This document shows, in pieces, positions 8,196-17,459 of a stretch of 64,000 nucleotides of DNA. Under the pieces are notes generated by a model, which searched no databases, had not been told where the DNA came from, and saw nothing but the letters and a program-made list of their open reading frames with translations. The stretch comes from Alphaproteobacteria bacterium (lineage in GTDB: Bacteria > Pseudomonadota > Alphaproteobacteria > Rhizobiales > Rhizobiaceae). The stretch is from positions 168,151 through 232,150 of the forward strand of contig JAJRQF010000035.1 in assembly GCA_024280375.1 (NCBI GenBank). Direction: 5' to 3'. Within the stretch, counting starts at the first letter, position 1; each line of letters starts with the position of its first letter. The position numbers and the translations under genes were made by a program.

Positions 8196-10604
8196 TTAGC
8201 AAAGTATTTTTGTGCGGGCCGTATCATAAGCGCTGCCGTCAATGCGCTTGGCCGCGTGACGTTCGCAATAGGCTTCGATTTCAAAACCCCCTGCGTCGAT
8301 AATATTGGCTGGCAAATAACCGAATGCGATGCTTTGACCAACCGTATATCCAAAATTACCGCTGGTGGTCAGGCCGACCAGTTTGCCCTGGTGGTAGATC
8401 GCCTCTGACCCGTAAAGGTGAATATCCTTATCAACGACAAAGCAGCAAAGTTTGCGGGTAACACCTTCCTCCTTTTGTTTTTGCAAGGCGTCCTTGCCGA
8501 TAAAATCACCCTTGCTGAGTTTTACGCAGAACCCCAGTCCGGCTTCCAGCGGCGTGTAGTCCGGGCCAATATCGGCCCCCCAGTAAAGGTATCTTTTTTC
8601 CATCCGCAAGCTGTCAATCGCCCGGTAACCGGCATCAATAATATCAAATTCTTCCCCGGCCTGCCGCAACAGTTCGTAGACATAAGCCGCATATTCGACA
8701 GGTATGTGTAATTCCCAGCCAAGTTCGCCCACATAGGTCAACCGCACCGCCAGCACCGGTGCCATGCCGATATGTATCCAGCGCGCACCCAAAAAGGCAA
8801 AGCCCTCATGGGAGACATCATCATCGCTGACTTTTTCCAATACCTTGCGAGCAAAAGGCCCACATAAATTAATCACCGCCCGTGAGGATGTAATGTCGCT
8901 TAGATGCACATTTTCGCGCGGCGCAATATTGCTTTCAATCCAGTGCCGGTCGCGCACCCCAAAGCCGCTGCCGGTAACCACATAAAAACGATCATCTGTC
9001 TCGCGAATGATGGTGAGATCGGCCTCAATACCGCCCCGCTCATTGCAAAGTTGCGTATAGGTGGCGGTTCCAGGTGCCTTGTCCACATTATTGACCGCCA
9101 GCCGTTGCAAAAACGAAGCGGCATCCTTGCCGATAATCTCAAATTTTGAAAACGAGCTTTGGTCGATCAAGGCAACTTTTTCACGGATGGCTTGATGCTC
9201 AAAACCAACGGTTTTTTCCCAGCCAATGCGTTCAAATGATGGATTGTCGACGCGCTCCATACCCTCGCGCCAGAAGAAATTGGGCCGCTCCCAACCGGAC
9301 TTTGAACCAAAGCTCGCGCCGTTTTTTGCCAATGCATTATAGAGCGGGCTACGCCTCCTCAGTCGCGCGGTTTGCATTTCTGTTGCCGGAAAATGTACCT
9401 TGTAATATTGAGCGTAAACTTCCACCGAGCGTTGGCTCAAATAGCTGGATGAGGCCTGATGCGGTCCAAAACGGCGCACATCAAAGGCCCAAAGGTCCAT
9501 GCCGGGATCGCCCTCCAAAATCCAGTTGGCCATCACTTCGCCAGCGCCACCGGAACCGGCAATTCCGGCGGTAAACCCACAGGCGACAAAATGATTGGGT
9601 TGCTCAGGGATTTGCCCGAGGATCGGTTCCCCATCGGCTGAAACCGGAATGGGGCCGTTGATCATGGTTTGAATGCCCAACTCGTTTAATATTGGCAGGC
9701 GCTCGGCAGCGGGCAACAATACCTTTTCAAACCGGTCGAAATTTCCCTCATAGAGCTCCCGGCCAAACTCAAAGGGCAGCCGTTTTTTGCCCACATGTGG
9801 GGTGCCTTCCTCCCAGCCGCCAATTACAAAGCCGCCAACTTCCGGTTTTAAATAAAACAGATTGTGCGGGTCGCGGAAGGTCGGAAGGTCGGTTGGGATA
9901 TTCTGCGATTTATCGGTGACACAATATTGGTGTTCGACCACGGTCGTGGGCAAGGCAATGCCTGCTAGCTGGCTTACCTGTCCGGCCCAAAGCCCTGCGG
10001 CATTGACCAGCGTATCACATTCCACATAGCCCTTGTCGGTTTGAACGCCCTTTACCCGATTGCCCTTGATGATAATATCTTCAACCAGCACATTTTGTTC
10101 AAATTTCACCCCGCCAGCGCGCGCGCCGGCAACCAGCGCCATTGTGTAGCTATAGGGGTCAATATAGCCGTCGGTTGGAATAAAGGCCGCGCCTAATACG
10201 CCATCGGTTGACATATAGGGAAATTTTTCCTGTGCTTCTTTGGCGCTCAACAATTCAAGCTCAAATCCAAAACTGCGCGCCGTGGTGGCGGTGCGCTTAA
10301 TCTCCTGCCAGTGGTCCGGGCTGGAGGCGACGCGCAGGCTGCCCACCTGATGCCAGCCGGTTTCCTGCCCCGTTTCCTTGGCCAGCCGCTCGCAAAGCGC
10401 AACTGAATTTTGCATCATTTTGGTGAGGTTGCGTTTTGAGCGCAATTGGCCAATCAGCCCGGCCGCATGCCATGTTGCCCCGTGGGTGACCAGCGATTTT
10501 TCTATAACCAGCACATCGCGTTCCCCGCGCTGGGCCAGATGATAAGCAATTGAGCACCCAACCGCCCCGCCGCCGATAATGACTATTTTTGCACGATCCT
10601 GCAT
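8196..10604 (-). CDS. FAD/GcvT-domain dehydrogenase (dimethylglycine or sarcosine dehydrogenase-like), copy 2
   Basis: An 802-residue fusion. Its N-terminal DAO-type FAD domain has a dinucleotide motif IIGGGAVGCS at residues 9-18 and ATWHAAGL around His46, which corresponds to the histidine that carries covalent FAD in dimethylglycine dehydrogenase. A short central domain covers about 375-430. The GcvT aminomethyltransferase-like folate domain and its C-terminal barrel run from about 440 to 800. The family removes N-methyl or N-methylene groups from dimethylglycine, sarcosine or similar amines and passes the C1 unit to tetrahydrofolate. It lies 14 bp after the paralogue at 10619-13066 and upstream of the choline-kinase-like gene. 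Which of the two copies takes which methylated glycine cannot be told from sequence. Confidence 0.85.
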   Translation of the reverse strand: MQDRAKIVIIGGGAVGCSIAYHLAQRGERDVLVIEKSLVTHGATWHAAGLIGQLRSKRNLTKMMQNSVALCERLAKETGQETGWHQVGSLRVASSPDHWQEIKRTATTARSFGFELELLSAKEAQEKFPYMSTDGVLGAAFIPTDGYIDPYSYTMALVAGARAGGVKFEQNVLVEDIIIKGNRVKGVQTDKGYVECDTLVNAAGLWAGQVSQLAGIALPTTVVEHQYCVTDKSQNIPTDLPTFRDPHNLFYLKPEVGGFVIGGWEEGTPHVGKKRLPFEFGRELYEGNFDRFEKVLLPAAERLPILNELGIQTMINGPIPVSADGEPILGQIPEQPNHFVACGFTAGIAGSGGAGEVMANWILEGDPGMDLWAFDVRRFGPHQASSSYLSQRSVEVYAQYYKVHFPATEMQTARLRRRSPLYNALAKNGASFGSKSGWERPNFFWREGMERVDNPSFERIGWEKTVGFEHQAIREKVALIDQSSFSKFEIIGKDAASFLQRLAVNNVDKAPGTATYTQLCNERGGIEADLTIIRETDDRFYVVTGSGFGVRDRHWIESNIAPRENVHLSDITSSRAVINLCGPFARKVLEKVSDDDVSHEGFAFLGARWIHIGMAPVLAVRLTYVGELGWELHIPVEYAAYVYELLRQAGEEFDIIDAGYRAIDSLRMEKRYLYWGADIGPDYTPLEAGLGFCVKLSKGDFIGKDALQKQKEEGVTRKLCCFVVDKDIHLYGSEAIYHQGKLVGLTTSGNFGYTVGQSIAFGYLPANIIDAGGFEIEAYCERHAAKRIDGSAYDTARTKILC

Positions 10605-10618
10605 TGATATAATCCTTA

Positions 10619-13066
10619 TCAGATTTTTATCCGGCTCATGGCGGGGTCAAAAAGTGGTTTTAAATGCACTTTGCAGGCAATGCGCCGGGTTGCGACTTCC
10701 AGCTCATATTTGCCGCTCAATACATAATCGCGGTCAACGCCACTGGCATTGCGCACATAGCCAAAGCCAATATTTTGCGCCAATGTATAGCCCCAGCCGC
10801 CGCTGGAAAGCCATCCAACCCGCTCGCCATTGCGCAGAATGGTTTCGCGTCCAAGCAAAACAACGCCCGGGTCATCAATGGTGAAACAGGCAAGCAGTTT
10901 TGGCAGTGGTTTTTCCTGTCTTTCCAACAGTGCTGCACGGCCAATAAAGTCACAATTAGTTTTCAACTTAACTGCCCAGCCAAGCCCCGCTTCAAACGGC
11001 GTGTGGTCCGGGCCAATATCAGAACCCCAGGCACGATAGCCTTTTTCCAGCCGCAGCGATTCAATTGCCCTGTATCCGGCATTGGCGATGTCAAAGCGTT
11101 CGCCCGCCTGCATTAGCGCATTATAGACCGCCAGCGCATTTTCCTTATTGCCGTGTAATTCCCAACCAAGTTCGCCCACATAGGTTATGCGCAGCGCCTT
11201 GACCGTGGCCCCGGCAATGGCGATTTCATGGCATTGACCAAAGGGAAAGTTCTCGTGCGAAACATCATCTTTTGTGACCGCGCTCAGCACATCACGCGCA
11301 TGTGGCCCCATCAGCGAAAGGGTGAAACCTTCATCCGTAATATCGACAAGTTTTGCATCGCAATCAGCCGGAATATTGCGCGAAATCCACGAAAAATCAT
11401 GGGCGCGAAAGCCGGTTCCGGTGACGATGTAATAGAGATCATCATCCATGCGGGCGACGGTGAGATCACACTCAATACCGCCGCGTTTATTCAGCATTTG
11501 CGTATAGATAATCGAGCCGTTGGGCTTTGCAACATTATTGGCGCAAATCCACGAAAGAGCTTTTTCAGCGTCCGACCCACGCATTTCAAATTTGGCAAAA
11601 GATGATTGATCAAACAACCCAACCCGTTCGCGGATGGCCCTGTGCTCGTCGCCCACATGGGGAAACCAGTTTTGCCGCCCGAACGAATATTCATCGACCG
11701 GTTCAACGCCCTTTGGTGCAAACCAGTTGGGCCGCTCCCATCCCATTTTTTCACCAAAGCAGGCACCCTGTTCCTTCAGTCGGTCATAAAGCTGTGACAC
11801 CCGCAACGGCCGGGCCGATAAATGCTCCTCGTAGGGCCAGGGCATGGCGTAATGCTTGCCGTAGAGTTCCAGAGTTCGATCACGCACCACGGAAACATCA
11901 CGCTGGTGCGGTCCAAAACGGCGAATATCCACCGGCCATAAATCGGTCGAGGATTCCCCGCCGACAATCCATTCGGCCAGCGCTTTTCCGGCGCCCCCGC
12001 CTGAGGCGATGCCAAAGGCATTAAAGCCGGCACCGACGAAAAACCCATCCACTTCCGGCGCTTCACCTAAAATAAAGTTACCATCAGGCGTAAAGGATTC
12101 AGGCCCGTTGACCAGATCCTTGATCCCGGTTTTTTCCAATGCGGGCACCCGTTCCAGACATTGGGTAATCGCCGGTTCAAAGTGATCCCAATTGCTTTCC
12201 AGCAGCGTGAAGTTAAAGCCCTTGGGAATGCCGTCTACAGCCCAGGCAATAGGGTTTGGTTCATAAACCCCGGCCACCAACCCGCCAACCTCTTCCTTGA
12301 AATAAATACGACGATCCGGGTCGCGAATGGTCGGCATATTACGGTCGAGACCCTCCACCTGTTCGGTGACCATATATTGGTGCTCAACCGAAACCAGCGG
12401 CACATTCACACCGGCCATAGCGCCAATTTCGCGTGCCCATTGCCCGCCACAATTGACCACAAATTCAGCGGAAATATCGCCATGTTCGGTTGAAATGCCG
12501 CAAGCGCGCCCGTCCTTGACCGTAACACCGGTGACCTTGCTATCCTCAATGATTTTAACCCCGCCCTTGCGCGCACCAATGGCCAGTGCCTGGGTAATAT
12601 CAGATGGATTTGCCTGCCCGTCACTGGACATATAACACCCGCCAACCACATCCGAACCGTCCATAATGGGCCAGAGTGCCTGACATTCCTGCGGGTTGAG
12701 AATTTCCATATCAAGGCCAAAGCTGCGCGCCGTTGTTGCCTGACGTTTATAATCGGTCAGCCGTTCGTGATTGCAGGCAAGTCGCAGACAACCGCTCATT
12801 TTCCAGCCCGTGGCCTGTCCGGTCTCTTGTTCCAGACGGTCATAAAGTTCGACCGAATATTTCAGTAATTGGGTGACATTGGCATTTGAGCGCAATTGCC
12901 CCACTAGGCCTGCCGCATGAAAGGTTGAACCGCTGGTGAGTTTGCCACTTTCGAGCAAAACCACATCGCGCCAGCCAAGTTCGGCCAGATGGTAGGCGGT
13001 GGAGCAACCAATAATGCCACCGCCGATTATGACGACGCGGGCATGGGAGGGGATATTCGTAGTCAT
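10619..13066 (-). CDS. FAD/GcvT-domain dehydrogenase (dimethylglycine or sarcosine dehydrogenase-like), copy 1
   Basis: An 815-residue protein with the same architecture as its neighbour. An FAD motif IIGGGIIGCS lies at residues 13-22 and STFHAAGL around His50 (the predicted FAD-attachment histidine). The oxidoreductase core has a PFEAGLGW-containing GcvT region toward the C-terminus (about residues 440-810). The two copies are clearly related along their whole length but diverged, so this is an old duplication with probable split of substrate. Proximity to ProXWV (glycine betaine uptake) points to the betaine to dimethylglycine to sarcosine to glycine route. No betaine-demethylating enzyme (BHMT or GbcAB) is seen in the window, so that step must lie elsewhere. 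Confidence 0.86.
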   Translation of the reverse strand: MTTNIPSHARVVIIGGGIIGCSTAYHLAELGWRDVVLLESGKLTSGSTFHAAGLVGQLRSNANVTQLLKYSVELYDRLEQETGQATGWKMSGCLRLACNHERLTDYKRQATTARSFGLDMEILNPQECQALWPIMDGSDVVGGCYMSSDGQANPSDITQALAIGARKGGVKIIEDSKVTGVTVKDGRACGISTEHGDISAEFVVNCGGQWAREIGAMAGVNVPLVSVEHQYMVTEQVEGLDRNMPTIRDPDRRIYFKEEVGGLVAGVYEPNPIAWAVDGIPKGFNFTLLESNWDHFEPAITQCLERVPALEKTGIKDLVNGPESFTPDGNFILGEAPEVDGFFVGAGFNAFGIASGGGAGKALAEWIVGGESSTDLWPVDIRRFGPHQRDVSVVRDRTLELYGKHYAMPWPYEEHLSARPLRVSQLYDRLKEQGACFGEKMGWERPNWFAPKGVEPVDEYSFGRQNWFPHVGDEHRAIRERVGLFDQSSFAKFEMRGSDAEKALSWICANNVAKPNGSIIYTQMLNKRGGIECDLTVARMDDDLYYIVTGTGFRAHDFSWISRNIPADCDAKLVDITDEGFTLSLMGPHARDVLSAVTKDDVSHENFPFGQCHEIAIAGATVKALRITYVGELGWELHGNKENALAVYNALMQAGERFDIANAGYRAIESLRLEKGYRAWGSDIGPDHTPFEAGLGWAVKLKTNCDFIGRAALLERQEKPLPKLLACFTIDDPGVVLLGRETILRNGERVGWLSSGGWGYTLAQNIGFGYVRNASGVDRDYVLSGKYELEVATRRIACKVHLKPLFDPAMSRIKI

Positions 13067-13152
13067 TTAATGTCCTTCAAATATGCAATTTTTGAAATGC
13101 GCATGGGTGCGCAAAATATGTGAGTTTCTGAGTTAGGGATGGTGTGGTTCAT

Positions 13153-15165
13153 CTATCCAATCCCCAATTCGCGTTTTCTTTTATTGCTCCAGGCACCGAT
13201 AAGCCGGTCGACGATGATCGCGATAAGCGAGATTGCCAGACCTGCCACAATGCCCCGGCCAATATCCGCTTTGGTCAGCGCGATATAGACCTCTTGCCCA
13301 AGGTCGCGGGTGCCAACAAGGGCGGTGATTACCAACATGCTCAAAGCCATCATGATGGTCTGGTTGATGCCCAGCATAATTTCCGGCAAGGCCAAAGGCA
13401 TCTGCACTTTCCACAGAATTTGGCGTTTGGTGCAGCCGGTGGCAATGGCAGCCTCGATCAGGTGTGGCGGCACATTTCTAATGCCGTGATCGGTGTAACG
13501 AATGGCGGGCACCACCGCATAGGCGATAACCGCCAGCATGGCGGCAAAATCCCCGACCCGAAAAAGCATGACCACCGGCATTAAATAAACAAAACTTGGC
13601 AGGGTTTGCAGCGTGTCGATGACAACTTGAACAATCCTGTGCAGGTTCTCATTACGCGAAGCGGCAACGCCAATAGGAATGCCGATCATACAGGCGATTA
13701 TTACCGATAAGCCGCAAAGATAGATGGTAATCATTGCCTTGGGCCAAAGGCCAACCGTTGCGATGAATATGGCGGAAAGGCCAGCAAGCAGCGCCAGTCG
13801 CCAGCCGCCAAGCCGCGCACCTGCAATAGAAACCCCAATAACCACCGCAACCCACGGCAGGCTGAGCAAGAACCGCTTTGTCGGTATCATAATATTGAGC
13901 AGCAGGAAGTTTTTGACCGCATCAAGTTCGTCGAAAAAGTTGATATTGATATATTTCACCACATCGCCCCAAAAAGAGCCGGTGGAAATCTGCCATTCTT
14001 CCGGGAAAATATGAACCGCTGGAACCACAAGCCCCAGCAACCAGGAGGCAATGGCAATGCCCGCTGCGGCCAGCAAATAGGGGTGCTTTTGAAGCAAGTT
14101 TTGCGAGGCTGGAATTTGCGCCGGTTGTGGTTGGTTGGCTAAAGCCTGGCTCAACCGGTCAAGCGCGATTGCAAGCAGGGTAATGGCAACGCCAGCCTCG
14201 ATGCCTTCACCGATTTTCAACCGTCGAAGCGCATTCAGCACATCGAAGCCTAGGCCACCGGCCCCGATCATCGAGGCAATGATCACCATGTTGAGCGACA
14301 GCATAACAACCTGATTAACCCCGACCATAATAGCAGGTTTTGCCGTCGGCAATTGAACCTTCATCAATAATTGTCGCGATGAGCACCCGGCCATTTTGCC
14401 AAATTCGACGATTTCATCGGGCACTTTTTGTAAGGCCAATATGGTGATGCGCACCATTGGCGGCATGGCGTAGATGATGGTCGCGATCATTGCCGATACC
14501 GGGCCAAAGCCAAACAGGATCAACACCGGCACCAGATAGGCAAAAACCGGTACGGTCTGCATCAGATCTAATATCGGCGAAAGCGCCTGATTAAAGCGGG
14601 CGGAGCGATGCGCCTGAATGCCCAGCAGCAACCCGACAAACACGCCAAGCGGCACAGAAATTACGATGGAGGAAAGTGTGATCATGGCGCTATCCCATTG
14701 GCCAAAGATCGCCAGATACAAGAAACATGCACCCACCAACAGGGAGAGGTTGCGCCCGCCTACTTTCCAACCCATCAACATGACAATGCCAATGACCCCA
14801 ACCCACGGCAGGCGCGGGAATATTTCAATCGCGCCGCTGCCCTGTCCCTTTAGGAACCCGCTGGACAGCAGGCTTTTTGCCACCCAATAGGGCTGCTCAA
14901 TGATCCATGAGAAAAAGCGGGTGGCCTCGCGAAAGGTAAACAGGCCAAAATCGAGGCTGTTCATCAGCCATTTCATCAAATCACTGATCCAGAAGCGCAA
15001 AGGCCATATCCATGCGCGCGGGTATTTAAACATCCAAGGAAAACTGTCTTTCAGCAGATAGCAAAGCAAAGTAAAGGCCAGCAGACCGGCCCATATTGCC
15101 CACCAGCGTTGTGCGGTGAGGCTGCTGCTTGCGGTACTATGTCGGGTGGCGCTCACAACATTCAA
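13153..15165 (-). CDS. proW: Glycine betaine/proline ABC transporter permease, duplicated ProW
   Basis: A 670-residue permease carrying two complete binding-protein-dependent transport domains in one chain, about twice a standard ProW. Each half has its own EAA-loop region: the first around MVRITILALQKVPDEIVEFG, the second around IRYTDHGIRNVPPHLIEAA. In a normal transporter two copies of one permease form the pore; here one fused chain could supply both. The start (ATG at 15165) overlaps the end of proV by 4 bp, so the two are translationally coupled. It sits upstream of the two dehydrogenase genes with an 86-bp gap that shows no clear terminator. Imports glycine betaine or related compounds. 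Confidence 0.9.
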   Translation of the reverse strand: MNVVSATRHSTASSSLTAQRWWAIWAGLLAFTLLCYLLKDSFPWMFKYPRAWIWPLRFWISDLMKWLMNSLDFGLFTFREATRFFSWIIEQPYWVAKSLLSSGFLKGQGSGAIEIFPRLPWVGVIGIVMLMGWKVGGRNLSLLVGACFLYLAIFGQWDSAMITLSSIVISVPLGVFVGLLLGIQAHRSARFNQALSPILDLMQTVPVFAYLVPVLILFGFGPVSAMIATIIYAMPPMVRITILALQKVPDEIVEFGKMAGCSSRQLLMKVQLPTAKPAIMVGVNQVVMLSLNMVIIASMIGAGGLGFDVLNALRRLKIGEGIEAGVAITLLAIALDRLSQALANQPQPAQIPASQNLLQKHPYLLAAAGIAIASWLLGLVVPAVHIFPEEWQISTGSFWGDVVKYININFFDELDAVKNFLLLNIMIPTKRFLLSLPWVAVVIGVSIAGARLGGWRLALLAGLSAIFIATVGLWPKAMITIYLCGLSVIIACMIGIPIGVAASRNENLHRIVQVVIDTLQTLPSFVYLMPVVMLFRVGDFAAMLAVIAYAVVPAIRYTDHGIRNVPPHLIEAAIATGCTKRQILWKVQMPLALPEIMLGINQTIMMALSMLVITALVGTRDLGQEVYIALTKADIGRGIVAGLAISLIAIIVDRLIGAWSNKRKRELGIG

Positions 15166-16217
15166 TCCTGATCAAGCAGAACTGAAAGCACGGCCTGACG
15201 GGAGATTTCCCCGACGATTTCCTCGCCGTTCTTCACACAATAGGGTGTTTCGCTGTGAACAAGTTTTGCAGCCAGGTCTTCTATTTTAGTATTAACTTGA
15301 ACGCTGCCAGCAAAATCTGAAGCCTTGGGCCTGGTCATAATTGCACCGGCGGTTAATACCTTGGCGCGTGGAATGCCGCTGGTAAATTCCTCCACATAAC
15401 CATCCGCCGGGCGAAGCAATAATTCTTCTGCTGTGCCAATTTGAATGATCTTGCCATCCTTCATAATGGCAATGCGGTCGGCAAGCCGGATTGCCTCGTC
15501 AAAATCATGGGTTATGAATACGATTGTTTTGTGCAGCACGCTTTGCAGCCGCAGGAATTCTTCCTGCATTTCGCGGCGGATTAACGGGTCAAGGGCTGAA
15601 AATGGCTCATCCAGAAACCAGATTTCCGGTTCCACGCAGAGCGAGCGGGCAATGCCGACCCTTTGTTGCTGACCGCCTGAAAGCTCGCGCGGGAAATAGT
15701 TTTCACGCCCATTCAGCCCGACAAGTTCGATCATTTCACTGGCACGCTTTTCTCGCATTTCGCGGGATATGCCCTGAATTTCTAGCGGAAAGGCGACATT
15801 GCCCAGAACGCTTAAATGCGGCAGCAGGGCAAAGTGTTGAAACACCATGCCCATCTTGTGACGGCGATATTCAATCAGCTCTGTCTCATCGGCTTTTAGA
15901 ATATCCCGGCCCTGAAAAAGCACTTCGCCCGCGGTTGGTTCAATCAACCTGGTCATGCAGCGCACAAGCGTGGATTTGCCGGAACCCGATAGCCCCATAA
16001 TGACAAAAATGTCGCCCTCATAAATGTCGAGATTGGCATCGCGCACAGCACCAATCATGCCGGATGATGCAAGTTCCTCGTCACTGGGTTGTGGGTTGTT
16101 TGCAAGAAAGGCAGAAGGTTTGTCGCCGAATATTTTCCAAACAGATTTGCAACCAAGTTTAACGGGCCGCTCATTGGGTTGCGGGGAGGCGTTCACGCAT
16201 CGCTCCTGAATATTCAA
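15162..16217 (-). CDS. proV: Glycine betaine/proline ABC transporter ATPase
   Basis: A 351-residue ATPase of the ProV/OpuAA group. Walker A is GLSGSGKST, the signature is LSGGQQQRVGIARSL, and Walker B is WFLDEPFSALDPL, followed by FITHDFDEA. Beyond the ATPase core, a C-terminal region (about residues 275-351) looks like a degenerate CBS module (ITRPK to EISRQAVLSVL). In relatives this module senses ionic strength and gates transport. It is coupled to proW by a 4-bp overlap and separated from proX by about 100 bp that contain a hairpin. Confidence 0.92.
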   Translation of the reverse strand: MNIQERCVNASPQPNERPVKLGCKSVWKIFGDKPSAFLANNPQPSDEELASSGMIGAVRDANLDIYEGDIFVIMGLSGSGKSTLVRCMTRLIEPTAGEVLFQGRDILKADETELIEYRRHKMGMVFQHFALLPHLSVLGNVAFPLEIQGISREMREKRASEMIELVGLNGRENYFPRELSGGQQQRVGIARSLCVEPEIWFLDEPFSALDPLIRREMQEEFLRLQSVLHKTIVFITHDFDEAIRLADRIAIMKDGKIIQIGTAEELLLRPADGYVEEFTSGIPRAKVLTAGAIMTRPKASDFAGSVQVNTKIEDLAAKLVHSETPYCVKNGEEIVGEISRQAVLSVLLDQD

Positions 16218-16282
16218 GTGAATTGGTGTCGGGCCAAAACCATAATTGCAATCTTGCCCAGCATGTTTGTCAGTTTGTGCAA

Positions 16283-16306
16283 ACGGGCCGAAACATTCCG
16301 GCCCGT
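16283..16306 (-). terminator. Hairpin between proX and proV
   Basis: ACGGGCCG (16283-16290) and CGGCCCGT (16299-16306) form a perfect 8-bp GC-rich stem with an 8-nt loop, placed 16 bp after the proX stop. There is no long T-tract, so it is better read as a partial terminator or a 3'-end stabiliser that raises proX message over proVW. Role inferred. Confidence 0.6.
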
Positions 16307-16321
16307 ATTATTAATGCAACT

Positions 16322-17266
16322 CTATTGGATCCAGGCTTTCCAGCGCGCTTCATTCTTGCTCATCCAGCCGGCAACCACATCATCAAGTTTTTTGCCATCG
16401 AGGTCGATTGCGGCGATCATCTTGCCCATTTCATTGTTGTCGATTTTGAAATTACGAACTGCTTTGTAAGCGCCCGGCCATTTCGCCTCACCGCCCTTCC
16501 AGCCGACTTTCTTGATCCAGCCAAAGGGCTTGCCGCAGTCATATTTCATGTCTTTGTTGATGCCCCAAGATGCATCACTATAGCATTCCGGCGTATATTC
16601 AGGAAATTCCACCCATTCGCCATCAAACTTTGCAACCGCCCAATGGGGCGCATAAACCCAAAGCAAAATAGGCGCTTTACGCTGATAGGCTGATTCAAGT
16701 TCTGCAAATAATGCAGCATCGGTTCCCGCATGAACGACTTCGAAATCAAGTCCAAGCGCTTCCGCCCGTTCATCATCAAAACCACCCCATGTAACCGGGC
16801 CGCCGAGATAACGTCCCTTGGGAGCCGTTTCCGGTACGGAAAATACTTCGGCGCATTTGTTAAGCGCTTTCCAGTCCGGCAGGCCGGGGCATTTTTCCTT
16901 CATATAACTTGGATACCACCACTCTTCCTTGGCATCCATTCCTGTCTCGCCAAGATCAACAGTCTTGCCGGTTTTCAGCGATGCATCCATCGCATCCTTG
17001 CCGGTGGTTTCCCACATTTCCATGGCAATATGCAGATCACCGGTTTCAAGCCCGGCAAATTGCGCGATGTAATCCGCCTGCACATATTCAATATTGAACC
17101 CGGCCTTTTTCAAAACTTCGCCCATAATATGAGTGGTTACATATTGGCCGGTCCAGTCGTGAATGGTCAGCTTTATCGGGTCACTTGATTGCGCCGAGGC
17201 CGACCCGGCCATTAGGCTCATCATGGCCGCAGCCACCGTCGATTTGATAATGTTTTTGTAATTCAT
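16322..17266 (-). CDS. proX: Glycine betaine ABC transporter periplasmic binding protein
   Basis: A 314-residue protein with a clear signal peptide (MNYKNIIKS...MAGSASAQ, cleavage near residue 26). The mature part is of the OpuAC/ProX type, which binds quaternary amines through aromatic cages; many Trp and Tyr residues are visible, for example EEWWYPSYM and LLWVYAPHW. It is first in the minus-strand operon proX-proV-proW-dehydrogenases-kinase. A sigma70-like promoter (TTGACA, 17-bp spacer, TGATAT) and a palindrome lie upstream. Glycine betaine is the best guess; choline or dimethylglycine are possible. Confidence 0.9.
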   Translation of the reverse strand: MNYKNIIKSTVAAAMMSLMAGSASAQSSDPIKLTIHDWTGQYVTTHIMGEVLKKAGFNIEYVQADYIAQFAGLETGDLHIAMEMWETTGKDAMDASLKTGKTVDLGETGMDAKEEWWYPSYMKEKCPGLPDWKALNKCAEVFSVPETAPKGRYLGGPVTWGGFDDERAEALGLDFEVVHAGTDAALFAELESAYQRKAPILLWVYAPHWAVAKFDGEWVEFPEYTPECYSDASWGINKDMKYDCGKPFGWIKKVGWKGGEAKWPGAYKAVRNFKIDNNEMGKMIAAIDLDGKKLDDVVAGWMSKNEARWKAWIQ

Positions 17267-17345
17267 GAAATTCTCTCCCGTTGATTATTGGCGTGGTGCT
17301 CTTGATGGCGTAGGCGGCATAATTAACCACCTGAATTTTTGGCAA

Positions 17346-17374
17346 ATATCAGGGTATAATTTGCATAATGTCAA
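17346..17374 (-). promoter_or_regulatory. Predicted sigma70 promoter of the proX operon
   Basis: On the minus strand TTGACA (17374-17369) is followed after 17 bp by TGATAT (17351-17346), about 80 bp before the proX start codon. The -35 is a perfect consensus; the -10 is fair. The palindrome at 17380-17407 sits directly upstream of the -35. Confidence 0.5.
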
Positions 17375-17379
17375 GAAAA

Positions 17380-17407
17380 ACCACATAAATTGTATGAATT
17401 ATGTGGT
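17380..17407. promoter_or_regulatory. Palindrome between proX and the DeoR gene, candidate operator
   Basis: ACCACATAA (17380-17388) and TTATGTGGT (17399-17407) form a perfect 9-bp inverted repeat with a 10-bp spacer, close to one helical turn between arm edges. It lies in the divergent region between proX and the DeoR-family gene. The neighbouring regulator is the natural candidate to bind it. Binding is inferred. Confidence 0.55.
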
Positions 17408-17459
17408 ATTTTGTGGAATATTACCCGTGAGCAAAAAATTGAAACTGGGAAATTCGAAA

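Noticed and set aside
17265..17459. An N-terminal extension of the DeoR protein from 17265
   Set aside because: It would cross the proX promoter and the palindrome; the family HTH begins right at 17460.
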